From assembly GCA_018241405.1 (NCBI GenBank), contig JAFEDY010000007.1, positions 123,131-187,130 of the forward strand: DNA of 64,000 nucleotides, given 5' to 3'. Origin of the DNA: Pseudomonadota bacterium (GTDB lineage: Bacteria; Pseudomonadota; Gammaproteobacteria; Burkholderiales; Burkholderiaceae_C). Each line of letters begins with the position of its first letter. The stretch's first letter is position 1. Both the position numbers and the translations under genes were made by a program. Below, in pieces: positions 8,023 through 15,985 of this stretch. The notes under the pieces are model-generated. The model was not told the origin of the DNA. It saw nothing but the letters and a program-made list of their open reading frames with translations, and did not search any database.

Positions 8023-8859
8023 TCATACGGTGAGCACGCAATGGGGCCGGAATGCCTCCTGCTCCCCCTTGCGCGCGTACCCCAGCGGGTTGGCCACCAC
8101 GCGGCAGCGCCAGGGCCGGCCGTCGGCATGCCGGCCGCTGGCCAGGTAGTCGCTGGGCGCATGCAGGTGGCCGTGCAGCCACAGACTGGCCTGCGGCAGG
8201 CAATCGTCCAGGGCGTTGCAAAAACCGGCCGTGCCGGGGCTCAGGCCGTAGCGCGGATCGGCACTGCGCAGGCTGGGCGCAAAGTGGGTGATGGCCACCG
8301 TAGTCCCATCAAAAGGCTGCGCCAGGGCCTCGCGCAGCCAGGCCTGGCACAGCAGGGCCTGCTCGCGCAGCTGCGGCGCCAGGAAGGGCGCACCATGGCG
8401 CGTGCCGCCGGTCTTGCGCAGGTAGAAGTCGGCGGCGCGAAAGGCCTTCTCGCGGCTCTTGAGCTGCTGTGCCGGGGCGTCCTGCGCGGCCAGCGCGTCG
8501 AAGTCGCTCCACAGCGTGGTGCCCACCAGGCGCACGCCCTGCAGCACCAGGCTTTCGCGCTCCAGCCAGATCAGCCCCAGGCGGTCGCAGGTGCGGCGCA
8601 GGCGCAGGTGGGCGGCGTCGAAATCCTGCCCGTCGTACTCATGGTTGCCGGGCACGAAGACCACCGGCGTGGGCCAGCCGGCGTATTGCGGCAGCGGCGA
8701 GAAACGCGCCAGGCCGAAGTCGTCGTCGGCGAGCTGTGAGCCCGGCTGGTACGAGCCTATGTCGCCCGCCAGCACCAGCAGTTCGGCGTCGGGCGCGGGG
8801 CTGGGGCTGAAATGCGGATGCACTTCGAGATGCAGGTCGGACAGCAGTTGCAGCTTCAT
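8023..8859 (-). CDS. Metallophosphoesterase (calcineurin-like)
   Basis: 278-aa protein with the five metal-ligand motifs of calcineurin-like phosphoesterases in order: SDLHLE, AGDIGS, PGNHEYD, THFAPS and HGHLHAPSDY. It would hydrolyse a phosphomonoester or diester using two metal ions. The start is the ATG at 8859, because the frame upstream is the shadow of the LysR gene, which ends 13 bp away on the same strand. Substrate unknown. Confidence 0.88.
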   Translation of the reverse strand: MKLQLLSDLHLEVHPHFSPSPAPDAELLVLAGDIGSYQPGSQLADDDFGLARFSPLPQYAGWPTPVVFVPGNHEYDGQDFDAAHLRLRRTCDRLGLIWLERESLVLQGVRLVGTTLWSDFDALAAQDAPAQQLKSREKAFRAADFYLRKTGGTRHGAPFLAPQLREQALLCQAWLREALAQPFDGTTVAITHFAPSLRSADPRYGLSPGTAGFCNALDDCLPQASLWLHGHLHAPSDYLASGRHADGRPWRCRVVANPLGYARKGEQEAFRPHCVLTV

Positions 8860-8872
8860 GGCGGCGTGGCCG

Positions 8873-9829
8873 TCAGCGCGTCGGCAAGTTCTGGGCCACG
8901 CGCGCCAGGGCCTCGCGCAGCCAGCGGTGGGCTGGGTCGTGCAGGCGCCGGCGGTGCCACAGGGCGTCCACATGCACGGCGGGCAGCTGCATGGGCAGCG
9001 CGCGCCAGACCAGGTCGCCGCCCGCGTCGGCCAGGCCCACGAAGTGCAGCGGCAGCACGGTGAGCAGGTCGGTGCTGGCCACCACGCGGCCGGCGGTGAA
9101 GAACTGGTTCACGGTGAGCACGATGCGCCGCTCGCGCCCCAGTGCCGTGAGCGCCCCGTCGATGAAGCCATAGGGCTTGCCCGAAAAGCTCACCAACAGG
9201 TGGCGCGCCGCGCAGTACTGGTCCAGCGTGAGCGGCTCGGCCGCCAGCGGGTGGCCCGCGCGCATCACGCACACATACTGGCTGGCATACAGGCGCAGGC
9301 TGTCGTGGGCCACCACGTTCTCGGCCTGGGCGCGGGCCGTGAGGTCGGCCAGCGCGGCCGGAAAGTAGCCCACGGCCAGGTCCACGCTGTCGTCGTCAAG
9401 CATGCGGCGCGGGTCGCGCGTGGTCAGAGGCACCACGCGCAGCGAGATGCCGGGGGCCTCGCGCTCCAGGAGCGCTATGAGTGGCGGAATCAGCGTGGCG
9501 CCGGTGGCATCGGCCATCGCCAGCACGAAGGTGGTCCGTGCCTTTGCGGGCTCGAAGCCGCTCGGCGCCAGCGATTCCTGCAGCTGCGCCAGCGCCTGGC
9601 GCACGGTGGGCCACAGCGCCAGGGCGCGCGGTGTGGGTTCCACGCCATGGCCGGCACGCACCAGAAGCTCGTCGCCCACGGACTCGCGCAGACGGCGCAG
9701 TGCATTGCTGACCGCCGGCTGGGTGATGGCCAGCTTCTCGGCCGCGCGCGTGAGGTTGCGCTCTGTCATGACCTCGTCGAAGACGCGCAGCAGGTTCAGG
9801 TCCAGGGTGCGGAAGTTGAGTGGCGGCAT
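8873..9829 (-). CDS. LysR-family transcriptional regulator
   Basis: 318 aa. The N-terminal winged helix (residues ~8-66) contains LNLLRVFDEVMTERNLTRAAEKLAITQPAVSNALRRLRE. The remainder is the periplasmic-binding-like effector domain. It is followed 13 bp downstream by the metallophosphoesterase and is divergent from a small membrane protein at 9957. The 127-bp divergent spacer would hold its operator. Effector unknown. Confidence 0.9.
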   Translation of the reverse strand: MPPLNFRTLDLNLLRVFDEVMTERNLTRAAEKLAITQPAVSNALRRLRESVGDELLVRAGHGVEPTPRALALWPTVRQALAQLQESLAPSGFEPAKARTTFVLAMADATGATLIPPLIALLEREAPGISLRVVPLTTRDPRRMLDDDSVDLAVGYFPAALADLTARAQAENVVAHDSLRLYASQYVCVMRAGHPLAAEPLTLDQYCAARHLLVSFSGKPYGFIDGALTALGRERRIVLTVNQFFTAGRVVASTDLLTVLPLHFVGLADAGGDLVWRALPMQLPAVHVDALWHRRRLHDPAHRWLREALARVAQNLPTR

Positions 9830-9956
9830 GCCCTAATCATTACGCATGTGAATGACATCAATTCAATATATCAATTGGACGGCATCTAGGGTAAACCCTA
9901 GGATTGCGCCCATTGCCAGGCAGTTGTGCCGCAGGTGGCAACAAGGTATTTACATC

Positions 9957-10397
9957 ATGACGAAATTTGCAGCTATCGATTTTCCCCAACAGCACCAAGG
10001 CCTCGCGCGTATTGAGGGTGCGGTGAGCCATTTGCGCCAAGGCGCCTCCCGCTTCGACCCCACGCGCAACGGCGCTTCGCTGCTGCTCGCAGGCCTGGTG
10101 GCGGCACTGATGGTCGTGGCCAACGAGATGGTGGACTCCTGGAGCGACGGCCACCTGCTGGCCGGCTGGATGCTGCTGTGGCTCATCGCCTTCGTGGGCA
10201 TGGCCCTGCTGGCCGCGCCCGCACGCCGTGCCGCAGCCTCTCTGCGGGGCGCCGCAGGCTCCTGGGCCGACGCCCGCCGCCGCGCGGCCGAGGACGAAGA
10301 GACCTGGAATTCCGCGTTGCACGATGCACGCCTCATGGCCGACCTGAGCCGCGCCATGAATGGCATTGCCGTCGAAGACATGCGCCGTTATCGTTGA
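9957..10397 (+). CDS. Hypothetical two-helix membrane protein
   Basis: 146 aa, not recognised as a named family. Two adjacent hydrophobic helices lie at roughly residues 39-53 and 65-85 (SLLLAGLVAALMVVAN, LAGWMLLWLIAFVGMALLA), flanked by polar and Arg/Glu-rich tails. The C terminus has AEDEETWNSALHDARLMADLSRAMNG. The ATG follows a stretch without a strong ribosome site. A good terminator follows 35 bp after the stop. Confidence 0.7.
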   Translation: MTKFAAIDFPQQHQGLARIEGAVSHLRQGASRFDPTRNGASLLLAGLVAALMVVANEMVDSWSDGHLLAGWMLLWLIAFVGMALLAAPARRAAASLRGAAGSWADARRRAAEDEETWNSALHDARLMADLSRAMNGIAVEDMRRYR

Positions 10398-10432
10398 GTC
10401 GGTCGGCTCCCCGGGGCCACACCGGCCGCGTC

Positions 10433-10454
10433 AGGGCACCTTCGGGTGCCCTTT
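10433..10454 (+). terminator. Rho-independent terminator
   Basis: Perfect 8-bp stem AGGGCACC / GGTGCCCT with a TTCG tetraloop, then TTT. It terminates the membrane-protein gene at 9957-10397. Confidence 0.75.
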
Positions 10455-10486
10455 CCATTTGCGCCGTGGCGGCCAATGTGGCCCCG

Positions 10487-10514
10487 AAAAAAAACGCACC
10501 CACTGCGGGGTGCG
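10487..10514 (-). terminator. Rho-independent terminator after pckG
   Basis: Read on the minus strand: stem CGCACCC / GGGTGCG, 6-nt loop, then eight T. Lies 43 bp after the pckG stop. Confidence 0.8.
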
Positions 10515-10557
10515 CTGCGGAGCCTGAAGGCGGCGGCGGTCAATGCCGCCGCGCCAT

Positions 10558-12426
10558 TCAGGCGGCCAGGCGCTGTTCCAGTGCGGCCTTGGTGGCCAGC
10601 AGCTCCGGCGGCAGGTGGTAGGCGAGCTTGTCGAAATGCGCGGTGTGCAGCTTCAGTTCTTCGGCCCAGGCGGCCTTGTCGATGCTGGTCACGCTCTGGA
10701 ACTGCTCGGGGCTGAACGCCAGGCCGTTCCAATTGATCTCGGCGTACTGCGGGGCAATGCCGAAGGCCGTCTGCTGGCCCTGGGCCTGGCCCTCGATGCG
10801 GTCGATCATCCACTTGAGCACGCGCATGTTGTCGCCATAGCCGGGCCAGACGAACTTGCCCTCGGCATTCTTGCGGAACCAGTTGGTCGTGAAGATGCGG
10901 GGCAGTGTGGCCCCCTGGCCGGCAATCTTTGCGCCCAGATTGAGCCAGTGCTGGAAGTAGTCGCTCATGTTGTAGCCCATGAAGGGCAGCATGGCGAAGG
11001 GGTCGCGGCGCACCACGCCCTGGGCACCAAAGGCGGCGGCCGTGGTCTCACTGCCCATGGTGGCGGCCATGTATACGCCCTCGGTCCAGCTGCGCGCCTC
11101 GGTCACCAGCGGCACGGTGGTGGAGCGGCGGCCGCCGAAGATGAAGGCGTCGATCTTCACGCCCGCCGGGTCGTCCCAGGCCTCGTCCAGGGCTGGGTTG
11201 TTGGTGGCGGCGACGGTGAAGCGGGCATTGGGGTGGGCGGCCTTGGCGCCGGTTTCCTGGGCGATCTGGGGCGTCCAGTCGCGGCCCTGCCAGTCAATCA
11301 GGTGCGCGGGCACCACGCCGCTGTCCTTTTCCATGCCTTCCCACCACACGTCGCCGTCGTCGGTCAGCGCGACGTTGGTGAAGATCACGCCACGATCAAG
11401 ACTGGCCATGCAGTTGGGGTTGGTGTGGTAGTTGGTGCCTGGGGCGACGCCGAAGTAGCCGGCCTCGGGGTTGATGGCGCGCAAGGACCCATCGGCCTGC
11501 GGCTTGATCCAGGCGATGTCGTCGCCGATGGTGGTGACCTTCCAGCCGTCAAACGCCTTGGGCGGCACCAGCATCGAGAAATTGGTCTTGCCGCAGGCGC
11601 TGGGGAAGGCGGCGGCGACGTGGTACTTCTTGCCGGTAGGCGCGGTCACGCCCAGGATGAGCATGTGCTCGGCCAGCCAGCCCTGGTCGCGGCCCATGGT
11701 GGAGGCAATGCGCAGGGCCAGGCATTTCTTGCCCAAGAGGGCGTTGCCGCCGTAGCCCGAGCCGTAGGACCAGATCTCGCGCGTCTCCGGGTAGTGCACG
11801 ATGTACTTGGTGTCGGGGTTGCAGGGCCAGCTGGTCTCGTCCTTTTGGCCTGCCGCCAGCGGCGCGCCCACGGTGTGCATGCAGGGCACGAACTCGCCGT
11901 CCGTGCCGATTACCTCGTACACGGCGCGGCCCATGCGCGTCATGATCTTCATGTTGACGGCCACATAGGCGCTGTCGGACAGCTCCACGCCCACATGGGC
12001 GATGGGGCTGCCCAGCGGGCCCATGGAGAACGGCACCACGTACATGGTGCGGCCGGCCATGCAGCCGTCGAACAGGGGCTGCAGCGTGGCGCGCATCTCG
12101 TGGGGCGCCATCCAGTTGTTGGTGGGGCCGGCGTCTTCCTTCTTCGCGGAGCAGATGAAGGTGCGGTCTTCCACGCGCGCCACGTCCGACGGGTCGGAGC
12201 AGGCCAGGTAGCTGCCCGGGCGCTTGGCGGGGTTGAGCTTCTTGAAGGTGCCGGCATCGACCAGCTGCTGGCACAGGCGGTCGTATTCGTCTTGCGAGCC
12301 GTCGCACCAATGGATCTTGGCGGGCTTGCACAGCGCGGCCATTTCGGCCACCCAGGCGATCAGGCGGGCGTTTTTGACATATGCGGGGGCCTGCATGTTC
12401 AGGCCTTGCATGGAGGGTGCGTTCAT
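10558..12426 (-). CDS. pckG: Phosphoenolpyruvate carboxykinase (GTP)
   Basis: 622-aa GTP-dependent enzyme that converts oxaloacetate to PEP at the start of gluconeogenesis. The P-loop segment [13 protein letters not shown] and the metal/nucleotide segment [12 protein letters not shown] are present, as is the substrate-binding stretch [18 protein letters not shown]. Length matches the GTP class rather than the ~530-aa ATP class. It is a stand-alone gene with its own terminator. Its leader contains a perfect 13-bp inverted repeat, annotated separately. Confidence 0.96.
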   Translation of the reverse strand: MNAPSMQGLNMQAPAYVKNARLIAWVAEMAALCKPAKIHWCDGSQDEYDRLCQQLVDAGTFKKLNPAKRPGSYLACSDPSDVARVEDRTFICSAKKEDAGPTNNWMAPHEMRATLQPLFDGCMAGRTMYVVPFSMGPLGSPIAHVGVELSDSAYVAVNMKIMTRMGRAVYEVIGTDGEFVPCMHTVGAPLAAGQKDETSWPCNPDTKYIVHYPETREIWSYGSGYGGNALLGKKCLALRIASTMGRDQGWLAEHMLILGVTAPTGKKYHVAAAFPSACGKTNFSMLVPPKAFDGWKVTTIGDDIAWIKPQADGSLRAINPEAGYFGVAPGTNYHTNPNCMASLDRGVIFTNVALTDDGDVWWEGMEKDSGVVPAHLIDWQGRDWTPQIAQETGAKAAHPNARFTVAATNNPALDEAWDDPAGVKIDAFIFGGRRSTTVPLVTEARSWTEGVYMAATMGSETTAAAFGAQGVVRRDPFAMLPFMGYNMSDYFQHWLNLGAKIAGQGATLPRIFTTNWFRKNAEGKFVWPGYGDNMRVLKWMIDRIEGQAQGQQTAFGIAPQYAEINWNGLAFSPEQFQSVTSIDKAAWAEELKLHTAHFDKLAYHLPPELLATKAALEQRLAA

Positions 12427-12450
12427 CGGGGCTTCCTGAAGTTAAAAACA

Positions 12451-12508
12451 GTTTTTTCAAAGGAAGCGCGCCGCGGTCACCCTGGTTGCGCACGGCCTTT
12501 GAAAAAAC
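12451..12508 (-). promoter_or_regulatory. Inverted repeat in the pckG leader
   Basis: GTTTTTTCAAAGG at 12451-12463 and its exact reverse complement at 12496-12508, separated by 32 bp, 25 bp upstream of the pckG start. It could be a regulator binding pair or an RNA stem controlling translation. I cannot choose between these. Confidence 0.45.
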
Positions 12509-12624
12509 GGCTCGGTGCCCGGCCGCCAGACGCGCGCCAGGTTGGCAGGTGGGTGCGACTAGAGACCGAATCGTCGATTCTATGAAGACGGCCAGGATTT
12601 GTCTTTTGCGTGGCGGGCAAAACA

Positions 12625-12639
12625 ATGCATAAAATGCAT
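12625..12639. promoter_or_regulatory. Palindromic ATGCAT repeat upstream of pckG
   Basis: Two ATGCAT palindromes separated by AAA, about 200 bp upstream of pckG in an AT-rich stretch that probably contains its promoter. The form resembles a regulator operator. No family assigned. Confidence 0.35.
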
Positions 12640-12684
12640 GACGTTATGCGTGATTGTATTGCTCACACGCCAGGGCCTGAAACG

Positions 12685-12711
12685 ACAAGGCCCCGCGGTG
12701 CGGGGCCTTGT
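12685..12711 (-). terminator. Hairpin terminator after the 53-aa membrane peptide gene
   Basis: Perfect 12-bp inverted repeat ACAAGGCCCCGC / GCGGGGCCTTGT with a 3-nt loop, 31 bp after the stop at 12742. The T tract is weak. Confidence 0.65.
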
Positions 12712-12741
12712 CTTGTTGGGGGGCGAGGGGTGACCCAGGTT

Positions 12742-12903
12742 TCAGGCCATGGAGATGGCAATCAGCGCCAACAGGAAGATCATGGCCGCGCCCACGGCGG
12801 GGAGCACCACGGGGATGATGTTCACCACGGTTTCGGTGGGGTCGTTCGGGTGGCTTGCCTCGACGTCGGCGGCGTGGGGGGCAAAGTGGTGTTCATGGGC
12901 CAT
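12742..12903 (-). CDS. Small membrane protein, 53 aa
   Basis: Encodes a His/Asp/Glu-rich N-terminal half (MAHEHHFAPHAADVEASHPND) and one hydrophobic helix to the C terminus (IIPVVLPAVGAAMIFLLALIAISMA). The length, single TM and good hairpin terminator just downstream support a real gene. His-rich heads on single-TM peptides suggest metal or heme binding, or a small subunit of a membrane complex, but that is inference. No near neighbour points to a partner; ilvA lies 87 bp further upstream of its start on the opposite side. Confidence 0.6.
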   Translation of the reverse strand: MAHEHHFAPHAADVEASHPNDPTETVVNIIPVVLPAVGAAMIFLLALIAISMA

Positions 12904-12990
12904 GCGGCGGTCTCCTCTATGGATTTTTGGTGGCGAAGGTGGGTTCAGTGTAGCGACTGGGTGCGCAGCGGCCCACGGGCCTAACCCGCA

Positions 12991-14190
12991 TCAGCGCAGC
13001 TCGGCCTCCATGTGCGCGGCGCGCAGGCGCTCCAGCACCTGCTGCACATGGGCCTTGCCGCGCGTCTGCAGCACGAGTTCGATCTCCACGTTCTGCGCCG
13101 CCAGCAGGGTGAAGGCGCGCTGGTGGTGCACTTCTTCGATGTTGGCGCCGGCCTCGGCCACGGTGGCGGTGATGCGCGCGAGCACGCCGGGAATGTCGCG
13201 CGCGCTGACCATGATGCGCGCCAGCCGCCCGGAGCGCACCATGCCGCGCTCGATGATGGCGGCCAGCAGCAGCGGATCGATGTTGCCGCCCGACAGCACC
13301 AGCCCCACCTTCTTGCCGCGAAAGCGCTCGGGGTAGCGCACCAGGGCCGCCAGGCCGGCCGCGCCCGCGCCCTCCACCAGGGTCTTTTCGATCTCCAGCA
13401 GCATCAGCACGGCCTGCTCGATGTCGCCCTCCTGCACCAGCACCAGGTCATCGGCCAGGCGTGCGATGACCTCGCGCGTCATCTGGCCCGGCTGGCCCAC
13501 GGCAATGCCCTCGGCAATGGTTGATGTGCCCTGCTCGTGCTGCGTGCCCTTGACGGCATTGACCATGGCTGGAAAGCGCGCCGTCTGCACGCCCACGATC
13601 TCCAGGCCCGGTTTGATGGCGCGCGCCGCCGTGGCGATGCCGGCCAGCAAGCCGCCGCCGCCCACCGAGATCACCAGCGCCTCCAGGTCGGGCTGCTCGG
13701 CCAGCATCTCCAGCGCCAGCGTGCCCTGGCCCGCGGCCACGGCCAAGTCGTCGTAGGGGTGGACGAAGGTCAGGCCCTGCTGCTCGGCCAGCAGGTGGGC
13801 GTGCTGGTGCGCCTCCTCCAGCGTGTCGCCGTGCAGCACCACCTCGGCACCGAAGCCGCGCGTGCGCTCCACCTTCACGCCGGGCGTGAAGCGCGGCATG
13901 ACGATGACCGCGCGCAGCCCCAGGCGCTGCGCGTGATAGGCCACGCCCTGCGCGTGGTTGCCGGCGCTCATGGCGACCACGCCGCGCGCACGCTCCTCGG
14001 GTGTGAGCTGGGCCAGCTTGTTGCAGGCGCCGCGCTCCTTGAACGAGGAGGTGAACTGCAGGTTCTCGAACTTGAGGAAGACCTGTGCGCCCGTGACCTG
14101 CGAGAGCGTGCGTGATTCGACGCACGGCGTGTCCAGCACCTGGCCTTGCAGGCGCGCGGCGGCGTCCTGAATGTCTTGTAGGGTGAGCAT
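12991..14190 (-). CDS. ilvA: Threonine ammonia-lyase
   Basis: 399-aa PLP enzyme that deaminates threonine to 2-oxobutanoate. The PLP lysine sits in SSFKERGACNKL (~residue 55). SAGNHAQGVAYHA and the glycine-rich phosphate-binding loop SVGGGGLLAG follow. The last ~75 residues form a single ACT domain (MVSARDIPGVLARITATVAEAGANIEEVHHQRAF), so this is the short type with one regulatory domain. The start is ATG 14190; a longer frame exists but lies in repeat DNA. Confidence 0.93.
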   Translation of the reverse strand: MLTLQDIQDAAARLQGQVLDTPCVESRTLSQVTGAQVFLKFENLQFTSSFKERGACNKLAQLTPEERARGVVAMSAGNHAQGVAYHAQRLGLRAVIVMPRFTPGVKVERTRGFGAEVVLHGDTLEEAHQHAHLLAEQQGLTFVHPYDDLAVAAGQGTLALEMLAEQPDLEALVISVGGGGLLAGIATAARAIKPGLEIVGVQTARFPAMVNAVKGTQHEQGTSTIAEGIAVGQPGQMTREVIARLADDLVLVQEGDIEQAVLMLLEIEKTLVEGAGAAGLAALVRYPERFRGKKVGLVLSGGNIDPLLLAAIIERGMVRSGRLARIMVSARDIPGVLARITATVAEAGANIEEVHHQRAFTLLAAQNVEIELVLQTRGKAHVQQVLERLRAAHMEAELR

Positions 14191-14208
14191 GGTTTTTACT
14201 ATCAATAA

Positions 14209-14252
14209 GTGAGCTGCTTGCGCTTTATACACCAGCGCTAAAGCCTGTTTTT
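14209..14252. repeat. Copy of the short host intergenic repeat
   Basis: gtgagctgcttgcgcttta followed by agcgctaaagcctgttttt. It matches the agctgcttgcgctt core found at 1662, 47879 and inside the integron cassettes. It lies between ilvA and the AidB-like gene. Confidence 0.55.
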
Positions 14253-14268
14253 CCTGTGATTTCTTTGC

Positions 14269-15930
14269 TCAGGCAGGGAAGGCCCGGGCGAGGATGGCGT
14301 CCACGTCCATGCCGCGCAGGTCGATGGCGCCGGCCACGCGGCCCGCGCCGCCTGCGCCCAGGCGCGTGGCGATGAAAGCGTCGGCCATGGCGGCCGGCGC
14401 ATGCTGGCGCAGCAGGCAGGCCTGGGCCAGCAGCACCAGCTGCTGGGCCAGCACGCGGCCCAGAGGTTCCAGCTGATCGGGCGGCAGCGCCAGCCATGCC
14501 TGCAGTGCGTGCAGCGCCGCCGCCAGCCGCGGCTCGCCTGCGGCGGTGGCCTGCAGCTCGGCCAGCAGGGCCTGGGCGGCATCGGGCTCGCGCTGCAGGG
14601 CGCGCAGCAGGTCCAGGCACATGACGTTGCCCGAACCCTCCCAGATCGAGTTGACCGGCGCCTCGCGGTACAGCCGCGCCAGCACCCCGTCCTCCACATA
14701 GCCGTTGCCGCCAAAGACCTCCATGGCCTCGCCCGTCAGCTCCACGGCGCGCTTGCAGACCCAGAACTTGGCGGCGGGCGTCATGGCGCGCTTCCAGAAG
14801 CGTTCGACGGCATCACCGTCGGCCTCGCGCTCGAAGGCCTGGGCCAGGCGCATCAAGAGCAGCAGCGCGGCCTCGCTCTCCAGCGCCAGGTCGGCCAGCA
14901 CGGCGCGCATCAGCGGCTGGTCGGCCAGGGCCTTGCCAAAGACATGGCGCCGGCGCGCGTAGGCCATGGCCTGCACCGTGGCCTGGCGCAGGATGGCGGC
15001 GCTGCCCACGACGCAGTTGAGGCGCGTGGTGCCCGCCATCTCGATGATGGTGGGGATGCCGCGCCCCTCCTCGCCCATCAGCACGCCCCAGGCGTCCTCG
15101 AACTCCACCTCGCTGCTGGCGTTGCTGCGGTTGCCCAGCTTGTCCTTCAGGCGCTGCACACGCACGGCGTTGCGGCCGCCGTCGGGGCGCCAGCGCGGCA
15201 CGTAGAAGCAGGCAAAGGGGCCATCCGCGCCCACGCGCGCCGTCACCAGGTGCGCGTCGCACTGCGGGGCCGAGAAGAACCACTTGTGGCCGCGCAGCAG
15301 GTATTCAGCGCCGCGCCCGCCGGCTGCAACCGCCGTGGCCACGGTGGTATTGGCGCGCACGTCTGAGCCGCCCTGTTTCTCGGTCATGCCCATGCCCAGC
15401 CAGATGCTGGTCTTTTGCGCCGCAGGCAGGTCGCGCGCGTCGTAGGCGTCGCTGTAGAGTTTGTCCCCCAGTTCTGCCCAGAGCGCATCCTCCTTCTGCA
15501 GCAGCGGTATCGCGGCCTGGGTCATGGTCGCCGGGCACAGCGTGCCCTGCTCCACCTGGCCGTGCAGATAGAAACCGGCCGCCCAGGCAGTCCAGCGGCC
15601 CGTCCGCAGCTCTCGAAACGGTAGCGAAACCAGGCCCTGCGCGCGGTACAGCGCCATCAGCGCGTGCCAGGCGGGGTGAAATTCCAGCGTGTCAATGCGC
15701 CGCCCGCGGCTGTCAAAACGCTGCAGGTCGGGCCCGTGGCGGTTGGCCTGATCTGCCAGTGCATAGGTGTCCAAGCTGCCCAGGCGCTGCGCATAGCCGT
15801 CCAGCGCGGGCCGGGCCCAGCCGGCGCCTGCGCGCGTGAGCGCCTCGCACAGCGCCGGGTCGGTCGCCAGAGGGTCGTAGTCGCTCAGCTCGGGAAACTG
15901 GTTGAAGACCTGGTGGGTGGTCCAGTCCAT
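14269..15930 (-). CDS. Acyl-CoA dehydrogenase, AidB-like
   Basis: 553 aa, the long AidB-type acyl-CoA dehydrogenase. The FAD-binding middle domain has WLGMGMTEKQGGSDVRANTT. The C-terminal domain has EVFGGNGYVEDGVLARLYREAPVNSIWEGSGNVMCLDLLRAL, including the Glu-type catalytic region of isovaleryl-CoA-like members. An extra C-terminal extension beyond 450 residues is typical of AidB. It starts 55 bp downstream of mgtA on the same strand. It could act in branched-chain acyl-CoA oxidation or, as for E. coli AidB, in alkylation protection. Confidence 0.88.
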   Translation of the reverse strand: MDWTTHQVFNQFPELSDYDPLATDPALCEALTRAGAGWARPALDGYAQRLGSLDTYALADQANRHGPDLQRFDSRGRRIDTLEFHPAWHALMALYRAQGLVSLPFRELRTGRWTAWAAGFYLHGQVEQGTLCPATMTQAAIPLLQKEDALWAELGDKLYSDAYDARDLPAAQKTSIWLGMGMTEKQGGSDVRANTTVATAVAAGGRGAEYLLRGHKWFFSAPQCDAHLVTARVGADGPFACFYVPRWRPDGGRNAVRVQRLKDKLGNRSNASSEVEFEDAWGVLMGEEGRGIPTIIEMAGTTRLNCVVGSAAILRQATVQAMAYARRRHVFGKALADQPLMRAVLADLALESEAALLLLMRLAQAFEREADGDAVERFWKRAMTPAAKFWVCKRAVELTGEAMEVFGGNGYVEDGVLARLYREAPVNSIWEGSGNVMCLDLLRALQREPDAAQALLAELQATAAGEPRLAAALHALQAWLALPPDQLEPLGRVLAQQLVLLAQACLLRQHAPAAMADAFIATRLGAGGAGRVAGAIDLRGMDVDAILARAFPA

Positions 15931-15985
15931 GGTGCGCCTGCCTTGCCTGCTTTCCTATGGGCGGAAAGTCTAGTCCTCCTGCCAA

